A stretch of 64,000 bases of DNA. Source: Streptomyces flaveus (lineage in GTDB: Bacteria; Actinomycetota; Actinomycetes; Streptomycetales; Streptomycetaceae). Below, one piece after another: positions 24,784 through 32,508 of this stretch. The number at the start of each line of letters is the position of its first letter. Position 1 is the first letter of the stretch. A model generated the notes under the pieces. That model made no database searches. It saw only the letters and a list, made by a program, of their open reading frames with translations, and was not told the origin of the DNA. The stretch covers positions 62,001-126,000 of the forward strand of contig NZ_BMPQ01000004.1 in NCBI RefSeq assembly GCF_014647675.1, given 5' to 3'. The position numbers and the translations under genes are program-made.

Positions 24784-26169
24784 ATGAGCAGCGAGCAGAC
24801 CGACGACGGCCGGTTGCGGCCCAGGATCCACTTCGACCGCCACGCGCCCGAATACCGCGACCGGTTCGAGGAGATCACGCACGATCTGCACGGCCGGTGC
24901 CCGATGGCCTTCAGCGACACGTACGGGGGGCACTGGGTGGCCAGCGGAAACCGGGAGGTGGCGACCCTCGCCCGTGCCGCCGACGTGCTGTCCAACGACC
25001 ACGACGTGCACGGCGAGCGCCGCGGCTATCAGGGCATCAGCATCCCCGCACCGGCCCGCGGCCGCGGCATCCGCGGCGGCTTTCTGGAGATGGACCCACC
25101 CGAGCAGCGCGCCTACCGCGACGCGCTCAACCCGTATCTGTCACCCGCCGCCGTCGCCCGCTGGATCCCGTTCGTCGACGAGGTGACCCGCGCCTGCCTC
25201 GACGAACGGATCGAGCAGGGGCGCATCGACTTCGTCGACGACCTCGCGAACATCGTGCCGGCCGTGCTCACCCTCGCGATGATGGGCATTCCGCTGACGA
25301 AGTGGGAGCTGTACAACGAGCCCGCGCACGCGGGCGTCTACACCCCGCCGGACTCGCCCGACATGAAGCGGGTGGTCGAGGCGCACATCGCGATGATGCG
25401 GGACCTCGCGACCACCCTCCACACCGTGCGCGCGCAGCCGCGCCCCGGGCTGGTCGACGCCCTGATCCGGCTGCGGATCGACGGCGAGCCGGCCCCGGAC
25501 GAGGAGCTGCTCGGCGCGCTCGGGCTGCTCATCGGGGGCGGCTTCGACACCACGACCGCCCTCACCGCGCACGCCCTGGAGTGGCTGTCCGAGCACCCGG
25601 ACGACCGGGCCCGGCTCGGCGCCGAGCGGGGCCCGCTGCTGGACTCCGCCACCGAGGAGTTCCTGCGCTACTTCACGCCCGCGCCCGGAGACGGCCGCAC
25701 AGTGGCCGAGGACTGCGCCCTTGCGGGTGCCGAGCTCAAGGAGGGCGACCGCATCTGGCTGTCCTGGGCGATGGCCAACCGCGATCCGCAGGTCTTCCCC
25801 GACCCGGATCGCATCGACCTGGCGCGTACCGGGAACCGGCACGCCAGCTTCGGCCTGGGCATCCACCGCTGCATCGGCTCCAACGTGGCCCGCACCGTCT
25901 TCAAACGGATGCTGCTGCACGTCCTCGACCGCATCCCCGACTACGTCTGCGATCCCGAAGGCACGATCCACTACGACACCATCGGCGTGATTCAGGGGAT
26001 GCGGAAGCTCCCCGCCACGTTCACGCCGGGCCGGCCGCTGGGCCCCGGTCTCGACGCGACCCTGGACATGCTCCAGCGCGGCTGCGACGAGCACGGCTGG
26101 GCGAAGCCGATCACCGAGCGCAAGGCCGCCGCGAAGCCTGCTGACGGAGAGAACGCCGACCGTGACTGA
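24784..26169 (+). CDS. Cytochrome P450 monooxygenase
   Basis: 461 residues, somewhat longer than most bacterial P450s through a C-terminal extension of about 40 residues. The I-helix oxygen-activation motif is GGGFDTTTALTAHAL, the ExxR motif lies in TEEFLRYF, and the haem ligand is Cys363 in FGLGIHRCIG. It hydroxylates a substrate with electrons from the preceding ferredoxin. The stop overlaps the GTG of the DUF35-thiolase gene. Together with the ALDH and SDR in the same unit, stepwise oxidation of a methyl or methylene carbon to an acid is a reasonable inference. Confidence 0.95.
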   Translation: MSSEQTDDGRLRPRIHFDRHAPEYRDRFEEITHDLHGRCPMAFSDTYGGHWVASGNREVATLARAADVLSNDHDVHGERRGYQGISIPAPARGRGIRGGFLEMDPPEQRAYRDALNPYLSPAAVARWIPFVDEVTRACLDERIEQGRIDFVDDLANIVPAVLTLAMMGIPLTKWELYNEPAHAGVYTPPDSPDMKRVVEAHIAMMRDLATTLHTVRAQPRPGLVDALIRLRIDGEPAPDEELLGALGLLIGGGFDTTTALTAHALEWLSEHPDDRARLGAERGPLLDSATEEFLRYFTPAPGDGRTVAEDCALAGAELKEGDRIWLSWAMANRDPQVFPDPDRIDLARTGNRHASFGLGIHRCIGSNVARTVFKRMLLHVLDRIPDYVCDPEGTIHYDTIGVIQGMRKLPATFTPGRPLGPGLDATLDMLQRGCDEHGWAKPITERKAAAKPADGENADRD

Positions 26170-27808
26170 GTCCGCGCCGGAGGACCGACCGGCCCCGCAG
26201 ATGGCGCCGGAGACGGAGTTCTTCTGGACGTCCGGCGGGGACGGGCGGCTGCGCTTTGCGGAGTGCGAGGCCTGCAGCGCACTCATCCACCCGCCGCAGC
26301 CGGTGTGCCGCCACTGCCGGGGCCGGGACTTCGCCGTCCGTGAGGTGTCCGGCCGGGCCACGCTGATCGGCTTCACGGTGAATCAGCGCTTCCCGTTCCC
26401 CGGGCTCACCCTGCCGTACGTGATCGGGCAGGTGGCCATCGAGGAGGACCCCCGGGTCCGGCTCACCACGAATGTCGTCGGGGCCGAGCCGGCGGAGTTC
26501 GAGCTCGGCATGCCGATGGAGGTCACCTTCCAGCAGGCGGGCGAGGCGTGGCTGCCGCTGTTCCGGCCGGTTCCCGACGCGCCTTACCGGCCGCTGCCGG
26601 CGGACGTGCCGCCCCGGCCCCGTACCCGGCGGGCCAGCCCCAAGTTCGAGGACAAGGCGGTCATCAGCGGCGCCGGCGCCTCCCGCATCGGCCGCCGGCT
26701 GATGCGCCCCCCGCTGGAGCTGACCGTCGAGGCGTGCGAACGCGCCGTCGCCGACGCCGGCCTGACCTTCGACGACATCGACGGCCTCGCCACCTACCCG
26801 GGCGCCGGCCCGTTCGGCGGCTTCGCCGAGGGCGGTGTCAGCGCGCTGGAGGCCGCGCTCGGCCTGCACCCGGTGTGGCACAACGGCGGCGGCGAGACCT
26901 TCGGCCCCGGCGGCTCGGTGATCGCGGCGATGCTCGCCGTGGCCGGCGGCCTCGCGCGCCATGTGCTGTGCTTCCGCACGGTGTGGGAGTCGACGTACGG
27001 CGAACTGCTCAAACAGGGCCGGATACCGGCACCATCAGGTCCGAGCGTGGACGGCTGGCTCAAGCCCTTCGGCTGCGTGTCCCCGTCTCACACCCTCGCC
27101 ATGAACGCCCAGCGCCACTTCCACCGCTACGGCACCACCCGCGAGACCCTCGGCCGGATCGCCCTCAACCAGCGCGCCAACGCCGCCCTGCACCCCGACG
27201 CGGTCTACCGCGACCCGCTGACGATGGACGACTACCTGGGCGCCCGCCCCATCACCACTCCCTTCGGGCTCTACGACTGCGACGTCCCCTGCGACGCCTC
27301 GGTCGCCGTCGTGGTCTCGGCCGCCGAGACGGCACCCGACCTGGCGAAGCCGCCGGTGCGCGTGGAGGCCGTCGGCACCCAGATCCTGGAGCGGCCCGAG
27401 TGGGACCAGTCCACCCTCACTCACGAGCCCCAAGTCCTCGGCCAGGCCGCCCACCTGTGGACCCGCACCGACCTGCGCCCGGCCGATGTGGACGTGGCCC
27501 TGCTCTACGACGGCTTCACCATGAACTGCCTGTCATGGATCGAGGCCCTCGGCTTCTGCGGCATCGGCGAGGCCAAGGACTTCCTCGACGGCGGCAAGAA
27601 CATCGCCCGCGACGGCGTGCTGCCCCTGAACACCCACGGTGGACAGCTCTCCCACGGCCGTACGCACGGCATGGGTCTGCTCCAGGAGGCCGTGCTGCAA
27701 CTGCGCGGCGAGGCCGGGGCCCGCCAGGTCGCCAGCGCCCGCTGCGCGGTGGTCAGCAGCGGCGGACTCACCCCGAGTGGCGTGCTGATGCTGCGGAACG
27801 ACGCATGA
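26162..27808 (+). CDS. DUF35 (Zn-ribbon/OB-fold) fused to a thiolase-like, Ltp2-type domain: probable acyl-CoA retro-aldolase
   Basis: 548 residues in two parts. Residues about 20-140 form a DUF35 domain with a zinc ribbon (Cys35, Cys38, Cys49, Cys52: CEAC...CRHC) and an OB fold. Residues about 164-548 are thiolase/SCP-x-like. The loop that bears the nucleophilic Cys in thiolases reads NGGGETFGPGGS with no Cys, as in the Ltp2 aldolase group. The C-terminal Gly/His loop is GGQLSHGRTHGMG. In cholesterol catabolism, Ltp2 works with the separate DUF35 domain of ChsH2 to cleave a 3-hydroxyacyl-CoA by retro-aldol reaction. Here both parts are one polypeptide. The cleavage role is inferred from that parallel. 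Confidence 0.85.
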   Translation: MTESAPEDRPAPQMAPETEFFWTSGGDGRLRFAECEACSALIHPPQPVCRHCRGRDFAVREVSGRATLIGFTVNQRFPFPGLTLPYVIGQVAIEEDPRVRLTTNVVGAEPAEFELGMPMEVTFQQAGEAWLPLFRPVPDAPYRPLPADVPPRPRTRRASPKFEDKAVISGAGASRIGRRLMRPPLELTVEACERAVADAGLTFDDIDGLATYPGAGPFGGFAEGGVSALEAALGLHPVWHNGGGETFGPGGSVIAAMLAVAGGLARHVLCFRTVWESTYGELLKQGRIPAPSGPSVDGWLKPFGCVSPSHTLAMNAQRHFHRYGTTRETLGRIALNQRANAALHPDAVYRDPLTMDDYLGARPITTPFGLYDCDVPCDASVAVVVSAAETAPDLAKPPVRVEAVGTQILERPEWDQSTLTHEPQVLGQAAHLWTRTDLRPADVDVALLYDGFTMNCLSWIEALGFCGIGEAKDFLDGGKNIARDGVLPLNTHGGQLSHGRTHGMGLLQEAVLQLRGEAGARQVASARCAVVSSGGLTPSGVLMLRNDA

Positions 27809-28740
27809 CGGCCCCCACGGATCCGCTCACCGAGGACTCCGCCGGGCCACCCGTGACCGTCGCCGAGCGCGTCGTACGCGTTCTCGGCATGCCGCTGTCC
27901 GCCCGGGTCGCCGAGGCACCCGACCCCCGGGCGGTCGTTGTCGCCCTGCACGGCGGCGCCACCCACTCCGTGTACTTCGACCACCCCGGCCACCCGCGCC
28001 TGTCCCTGCTGCGCACCGCCGCCGCGCTCGGCTTCACCACTCTCGCATTGGACCGCCCCGGATACGGCACCTCGGCGCCGCACCAGAGCGAACTGGAGTC
28101 GGCCGAGCACCGCACCGAAGTCGCCTGGCGCGCCGTGGACGCGCTGCTCGCCGGGCGTGAAAGGGGCGCGGGCGTCTTCGTGTGGGGGCATTCGGCGGGG
28201 TGCGAACTGGCCCTGCGGATGGCCGCGGACGACGCGCGCGGCCCCGACCTGCTCGGACTGGAAATCGCCGGAACGGGTCTTGAGCACCACCCTGGCGTAC
28301 TCGGCGCCCTCGACGCCTGGGGCCGCGACTCGCCCGGCGGCAGGACCGGACTGCGGCGCGCCCTGTGGAATCCCCCGGACGCCTACCCGCCCGATGTGCA
28401 CGGCGGCCGCCACATCGGCGCGCCGTCACCGGCCTATGAAGGGCGGCGGCGCGAGTGGCGGCAGATCTTCAGCAGCCATGCCGCCCGCGTCCGCGTGCCC
28501 GTGCACATCACGATCGCCGAGCACGAGCGGGTGTGGGCCACGGGGCCGCAGGCGCTGGCCGACCTGAGCTGCCCCTTCAGCGCCGCCCCGCGCGTGATCG
28601 CCGAGGAGCAGGCGGGCGCCGGGCACAACACGAGCGTGGGCCGCACCGCCCTCGCCTACCACCTCAACGTGCTGTCGTTCGTGGAGGAATGCGTGCAGAG
28701 CATCGAGGGCGTACCCGGACTCGGAGGCGGCGATGAGTGA
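27805..28740 (+). CDS. Alpha/beta-hydrolase fold protein
   Basis: 311 residues. The oxyanion loop is VVALHGGATHS, the nucleophile elbow GHSAG (VWGHSAGCEL), and a late His in GAGHNTS completes a plausible triad. It could be an esterase, a lactonase or a C-C hydrolase; the sequence does not decide. It overlaps the preceding gene by 4 bp and the DoxX gene by 8 bp, so it belongs to the P450 unit and acts on an intermediate of the same pathway. Confidence 0.88.
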   Translation: MTAPTDPLTEDSAGPPVTVAERVVRVLGMPLSARVAEAPDPRAVVVALHGGATHSVYFDHPGHPRLSLLRTAAALGFTTLALDRPGYGTSAPHQSELESAEHRTEVAWRAVDALLAGRERGAGVFVWGHSAGCELALRMAADDARGPDLLGLEIAGTGLEHHPGVLGALDAWGRDSPGGRTGLRRALWNPPDAYPPDVHGGRHIGAPSPAYEGRRREWRQIFSSHAARVRVPVHITIAEHERVWATGPQALADLSCPFSAAPRVIAEEQAGAGHNTSVGRTALAYHLNVLSFVEECVQSIEGVPGLGGGDE

Positions 28741-29230
28741 CGCGGACGCCACGGCCCTGCTGGCGGTCCGGCTGGTCCTCGGGGCCGTCATGATCGTGCA
28801 CGGCCTGAACCACTGGCGCGGCGGAGGCGGCATCGACGGCACCGCGAGGTGGTTCGGCGGGCTCGGCCTGCGCCGGCCGCGGCTGCAGGCATGGCTCAGC
28901 GTCGGCACCGAGGTGGGCGCCGGCACGCTGCTGCTGCTCGGCCTGTGCACGCCGCTCGCCTGCGCCGCCGTCGTGTCGGTGATGCTGGTCGCCGGGCTGC
29001 TCGCGCACCGGCGCAACGGCTTCTTCGTCTTCAAGGACGGCTACGAATACGTCCTGGTCCTCGCCGTCATCTCCCTGGCCCTGGCCGCCTTGGGCCCCGG
29101 CGACTACGCCGTGGACACCGCCGCCGGCATCGAGGTGACGGGCTGGGCGGGCGCGGGCCTCGCGGCCGGCCTGGCCGCGGCCGGCACGGCCGGACTGCTG
29201 GGCGCGTTCTGGCGGCCGCGGCGCCGCTGA
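28733..29230 (+). CDS. DoxX-family membrane protein
   Basis: 165 residues with four hydrophobic segments (about 7-24, 58-80, 83-92 and 105-123) and a further one at the C-terminus. The N-terminal RLVLGAVMIVHGLNHW and RNGFFVFKDGYEYVLVLAV segments fit DoxX/SURF4-like proteins. DoxX proteins are associated with quinone- or thiol-linked redox functions at the membrane. Last gene of the long plus-strand unit; its function in the pathway is unknown. Confidence 0.82.
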   Translation: MSDADATALLAVRLVLGAVMIVHGLNHWRGGGGIDGTARWFGGLGLRRPRLQAWLSVGTEVGAGTLLLLGLCTPLACAAVVSVMLVAGLLAHRRNGFFVFKDGYEYVLVLAVISLALAALGPGDYAVDTAAGIEVTGWAGAGLAAGLAAAGTAGLLGAFWRPRRR

Positions 29231-29285
29231 TGAGCCGCTGATGAAGAGTGGCCGGCCTCTCCCGCGCGATCCGGCGCGTCCGTAA

Positions 29286-29307
29286 GGTGACAGGGTTCAC
29301 GGTCACC
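29286..29307. promoter_or_regulatory. Imperfect palindrome upstream of a TetR gene (candidate auto-operator)
   Basis: GGTGAC and GTCACC arms separated by 10 bp, ending 22 bp before the TetR ATG. It is unlike the GAGAAT island operator, which suggests this TetR protein recognises a different site. Confidence 0.4.
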
Positions 29308-29329
29308 TGCGGGACGAGAGGGTGAAGCC

Positions 29330-29944
29330 ATGGATTCGGTGCGGCACGAGCAGATACTGCGGGCGGCGGTGGAGGTGTTCGTCGAGCGCGGCTACCGGGG
29401 TACGTCGATCGACGCGGTGGCGGAGCGGGCGGGACTGACCCGGCAGGGCGTGCTGCACTATTACCCGAGCAAGAAGCGGCTGTACTTCGCTCTGCTCCAT
29501 TTCCGCGAGGCGCTCACCCGGCAGCATGTGGACCATGACGACGAGCCACCGGACATGGCCTGCCGCTTCGCAGAGGCCCTCGAGTTCGACCTGGGCATCC
29601 CCTCGCTTGCGCAGGTGCACAGCGTCGTCATGGCCGAAGCCGCCATCGGACAGGAACCCGCCCGCGGGTTCGCACGTGCGCGCAGCCGCGAGCTCAACGA
29701 GATGATCACCCGCGAGCTGACCGCCTGCTACGGCCCCCGGCTGCCCAGCGGGCTGACCGCGCGCGCGGGCGCCGCCGCGCTGCTGGCGCTGGTGGCGGGG
29801 CTCCAGCAGCAGTGGCTGGTGCAGGCGGACGAGGAGGAGACCTATCCTGTGCTCGTCCGCGACTCGATCAGGGCGCTACTGCTCGGGTCGGCCGAGGCAC
29901 CCGCTGCCGGCGAGCGGGGCGGACAGGCCCGTACCGCCGGGTGA
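29330..29944 (+). CDS. TetR-family transcriptional regulator
   Basis: 204 residues. The DNA-binding domain is at the very N-terminus (HEQILRAAVEVFVERGYRGTSIDAVAERAGLTRQGVLHYYPSKKRL), with the HYYPSK turn typical of the family. The C-terminal part (ALLALVAGLQQQWLV, ending near LLLGS) is a TetR_C-like helical domain. It follows DoxX by about 100 bp and is convergent with the hydrolase gene at 29969. A distinct palindrome lies just upstream, so it is probably autoregulated. Confidence 0.9.
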   Translation: MDSVRHEQILRAAVEVFVERGYRGTSIDAVAERAGLTRQGVLHYYPSKKRLYFALLHFREALTRQHVDHDDEPPDMACRFAEALEFDLGIPSLAQVHSVVMAEAAIGQEPARGFARARSRELNEMITRELTACYGPRLPSGLTARAGAAALLALVAGLQQQWLVQADEEETYPVLVRDSIRALLLGSAEAPAAGERGGQARTAG

Positions 29945-29968
29945 CCGGGCGGTACGGACGGCGAGAAG

Positions 29969-30712
29969 TCAGCGCGCGCCGTCGGACGGCAGTGGTACGC
30001 GGTGTGCGCTCGCGTGCGCGCGCAGGAAGGCCGCGGTCGCGCCGGTCTGGGCCAGACCCAGCGCGGACGCGTCCTCGTGCACTCGCAGGTCCACCGTGAC
30101 GCCGGAACGAGCCGCGCGGGCCGCGAACCCCAGCGCGTCGTCGAGCAGCACATCGGTGCCGGCGGCCTGCAGTTGCAGGGGCGGCAGGCCGTGCAGATTG
30201 CCGTGCAGTGGGCTCAGCAGCGGCTCGTCGCGGGCGGCTCGGCCCGCATACGACGCGGCGCGCCGGTGCAGCACATCGACGTCCGTCGTACGGTCCGCCG
30301 CCGCGTTGAGCAGCAGGCTCGGCGCGTCGAGGGTCAGGTCCAGCAGCGGCGTCAGCAGAGCCGCGCACACGGGCAGGTCCACGCCCTCGTCGCGCAGCCG
30401 CAGCAGCAGCCCGGCGGCCAGTCCACCCCCCAGCCGCTTCCCGGCCAGAGCGACGGGGCCGCGCTCGCGTGCGTATGCATACGCCGTGCACACGTCGTCC
30501 AGGGCCGCGGGGAAAGCGGCCCGATAGCGTGCGCAGACCACGGTGCAGCCCGTCGCCCGGGACAGCTCCCGGGCCATGGGGAGCGCGTCGTGCGGAGTGC
30601 CGCCGAGCCGTGGGTCCCCGTGGACGTACAGCACCATGTGGTCCACCGCCCGGCCAAGCGGATGCACCTCGGGCCCGAACGGCCCTTCCGCCACGCGAAG
30701 GTCACTTGCCAC
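29969..30712 (-). CDS. Alpha/beta-hydrolase-3 (HSL-like) protein without the catalytic serine
   Basis: 247 residues. The fold is that of the hormone-sensitive-lipase/steryl-acetylhydrolase group: YVHG near residue 31, CARYRAAFPAALDDVCTAYAYA, then the elbow and LLSPLHGNLHGLPPLQLQAAGTDVLLDDA. Two hallmark motifs are changed. The oxyanion HGGG reads HGDP. The nucleophile elbow GDSAGG reads GKRLGG (residues 91-96), so no Ser is available, and the usual final His motif is also altered. The reading frame is intact. It may be a pseudoenzyme or a decaying gene. It overlaps the upstream enoyl-CoA hydratase gene by 11 bp. Confidence 0.78.
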   Translation of the reverse strand: MASDLRVAEGPFGPEVHPLGRAVDHMVLYVHGDPRLGGTPHDALPMARELSRATGCTVVCARYRAAFPAALDDVCTAYAYARERGPVALAGKRLGGGLAAGLLLRLRDEGVDLPVCAALLTPLLDLTLDAPSLLLNAAADRTTDVDVLHRRAASYAGRAARDEPLLSPLHGNLHGLPPLQLQAAGTDVLLDDALGFAARAARSGVTVDLRVHEDASALGLAQTGATAAFLRAHASAHRVPLPSDGAR

Positions 30713-31433
30713 GTGCCATCATCCTCTCCGCCGCCTGCCAGTGCTCATCGGCGACCCAGAGGCGGGCGAAGGCCCGCGCGGCCTCCCGCGGCGGGCAGCC
30801 GGGTCGCATTGCCTGTTTGATCTCCCGCGACGGACGGCAGGCAAGCCGGCGCGCCAGCTCCCGCCATCCGTCGGCGAACTCCGCCCGCGCCAGCACCCGG
30901 TCCACCAGGCCCGCCCGCTCGGCCTCGTACGCGCCGAGGGCCTCGCCGGTGCCCGCCAGCAGCAGCGCACGCCCAGGGCCGACGAGGGCGGCGAGCCGCT
31001 CGGCGCCGCCCCAGGCAGGCATGATCGACAACGTGACCTGGTTGAAGGCGATCCGGATGTCGTCGGCGGCGACGCGGATATCGGCGGCCAGCGCGAACTC
31101 GGCGCCGCCGCCGAAGGCGTGCCCGTTCAGCGCGGCGACGACCGGGCCCGGGAAGGCGGCGATCCGGTCGCAGATGGCCCGCATCCGCAGGGCCATCTCC
31201 AGCGCGCCCTCCTCGGTGCGGATTTCCGCGAGCTGCTTGAGATCACCGCCGGAGACGAAGGCCTTGTCGCCCGTGCCCGTCACGACCAGCGCATGGACCG
31301 CGTCCGCCGCGTCGGTGACGGTGTCGAGTGCCTTCTCCAGGCCCGCCATCGTGTCCGGCCCGATGGCGTTGCGCACGTGCGGGCGGTCGATGGTGATGAC
31401 GGCGAGCCCGTCGTCGATTTCGAGGTCGACCAT
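30702..31433 (-). CDS. Enoyl-CoA hydratase/isomerase
   Basis: 243 residues. Crotonase landmarks: KAFVSGGDLKQLAEI (first oxyanion segment) and AALNGHAFGGGAEFALAADIRVAA (second). The residue after the first Gly pair of the active site is in IAFNQVTLSIMPAWGGAERL. The ATG at 31433 has GAAAGG upstream, so the longer frame is rejected. Middle gene of the reductase-hydratase-hydrolase unit on the minus strand. Confidence 0.9.
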   Translation of the reverse strand: MVDLEIDDGLAVITIDRPHVRNAIGPDTMAGLEKALDTVTDAADAVHALVVTGTGDKAFVSGGDLKQLAEIRTEEGALEMALRMRAICDRIAAFPGPVVAALNGHAFGGGAEFALAADIRVAADDIRIAFNQVTLSIMPAWGGAERLAALVGPGRALLLAGTGEALGAYEAERAGLVDRVLARAEFADGWRELARRLACRPSREIKQAMRPGCPPREAARAFARLWVADEHWQAAERMMARGK

Positions 31434-31443
31434 GTCCGGCCTT

Positions 31444-32442
31444 TCAGTCGTCGTAGACCACACAGACCTGTGGCGTGATGGGCTCGCCCTGGCAGGTCAG
31501 CACCCAGCCTTCGGCGACCTCGTCCTCGTCGAGGGCGTTGTTGACGCGCATCTTCGCCTCGCCCTCGGTGATCCGCGCCATGCAGGTCGCGCAGTCGCCC
31601 GCCTCGCAGGAGAAGGGCGGAGTGAATCCGGCGCGCCGGGCGGTCTGGATCAGCGTCTCGCCGGCTCGCTGGGGAACGGTGCGCTGATCGCCGCGCAGCC
31701 TGATGGTGACGGTGCCCTCCTGCCGCACCCGATCGGTCTCCGGCGCCGGCGCGGACGGTGCCCCGACGGGGGTGAACCGCTCGACGAGCAGCCGTTCGTC
31801 GGGTATGCCGAGGCCGGCGAGCTCCCCGCGCACGAGAGCCATGTACGGCTCGGGGCCGCAGACGTAGAAGTCGCCGTCGAGCGCCCCGGCCGCCACGGCC
31901 CGTATCTCGTCAGCGCTCACCAACCCCTGCCGGTCGTCGAGATGGTGGTGGAGGCGGAAGCGGTCCGGATGGCGGTGCGCCAGGCTGTCCAGCGCGTCGC
32001 GGAAGATGACCGAGTCGGCGTCCTGATTGGCGGTCAGCACCCGCACCTCGCGCCCGGTCGTCGCCAGCGCGCTCTTGACCAGTGAGAAGACCGGCGTGAT
32101 CCCGCTGCCACCGGCGAAGGCGACCACCGGGGTGGCGTTCTCGCGCAGGCAGAACGAGCCGCTGGGCAAGGTGGCCTCCAGCGTGTCCCCGGCCCGCAAC
32201 TCCTCGTGCATCCAGGAGGACACGACCCCTCCTGGGACCCGCTTGACGGTCACGCACAGCTCGTCGTCCACGTCCGGTGAGCTGGACATCGAGTAGCTGC
32301 GCAGCGTTCCGCACGCCCGCACGGTCACGAACTGTCCTGCCTGGTACGGAAACCACGTATCGAGCGCGAAGGTGCGCACGTCCGGGGTCTCTTCGACGAT
32401 CCGCGTGATACGCACAGGATGGAAACCGTGGTCGCGTGCCAT
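31444..32442 (-). CDS. Ferredoxin reductase-type oxygenase reductase (FAD, NAD, C-terminal [2Fe-2S]); KshB-like
   Basis: 332 residues in the order FAD-binding barrel (RSYSMSS flavin motif), NAD domain (FAGGSGITPVFSLVKSAL and YVCGPEPYM), then a plant-type [2Fe-2S] domain with C-x4-C-x2-C in SCEAGDCATC and a fourth Cys in VLTCQGEP. This layout is that of KshB, HmpX and PaaE-type reductases, which feed Rieske oxygenases. No other Rieske reductase occurs in the window, so it is the likely partner of the oxygenase at 10757, 20 kb away but under the same operator. It is divergent from a CoA ligase gene. Confidence 0.93.
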   Translation of the reverse strand: MARDHGFHPVRITRIVEETPDVRTFALDTWFPYQAGQFVTVRACGTLRSYSMSSSPDVDDELCVTVKRVPGGVVSSWMHEELRAGDTLEATLPSGSFCLRENATPVVAFAGGSGITPVFSLVKSALATTGREVRVLTANQDADSVIFRDALDSLAHRHPDRFRLHHHLDDRQGLVSADEIRAVAAGALDGDFYVCGPEPYMALVRGELAGLGIPDERLLVERFTPVGAPSAPAPETDRVRQEGTVTIRLRGDQRTVPQRAGETLIQTARRAGFTPPFSCEAGDCATCMARITEGEAKMRVNNALDEDEVAEGWVLTCQGEPITPQVCVVYDD

Positions 32443-32456
32443 GTATGGAACTTACC

Positions 32457-32483
32457 TTCTCTGCATGAGAGAGTGCAATTCTC
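32457..32483. promoter_or_regulatory. Island operator, copy 5: overlapping everted and inverted sites
   Basis: TTCTCT-GCATG-AGAGAG (32457-32473) overlaps GAGAGT-GCA-ATTCTC (32469-32483), giving three half-sites in a row. It fills the 66-bp divergent region between the reductase and CoA ligase genes, so it can control both. Confidence 0.7.
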
Positions 32484-32508
32484 ATGTAATGAGGAGGCGG
32501 TTCATTCC

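Noticed and set aside
32419..32508. Longer N-terminus for the CoA ligase at 32509
   Set aside because: The extension would translate the operator and promoter region and lacks a ribosome site, while the ATG at 32509 has GAGGAGG upstream.
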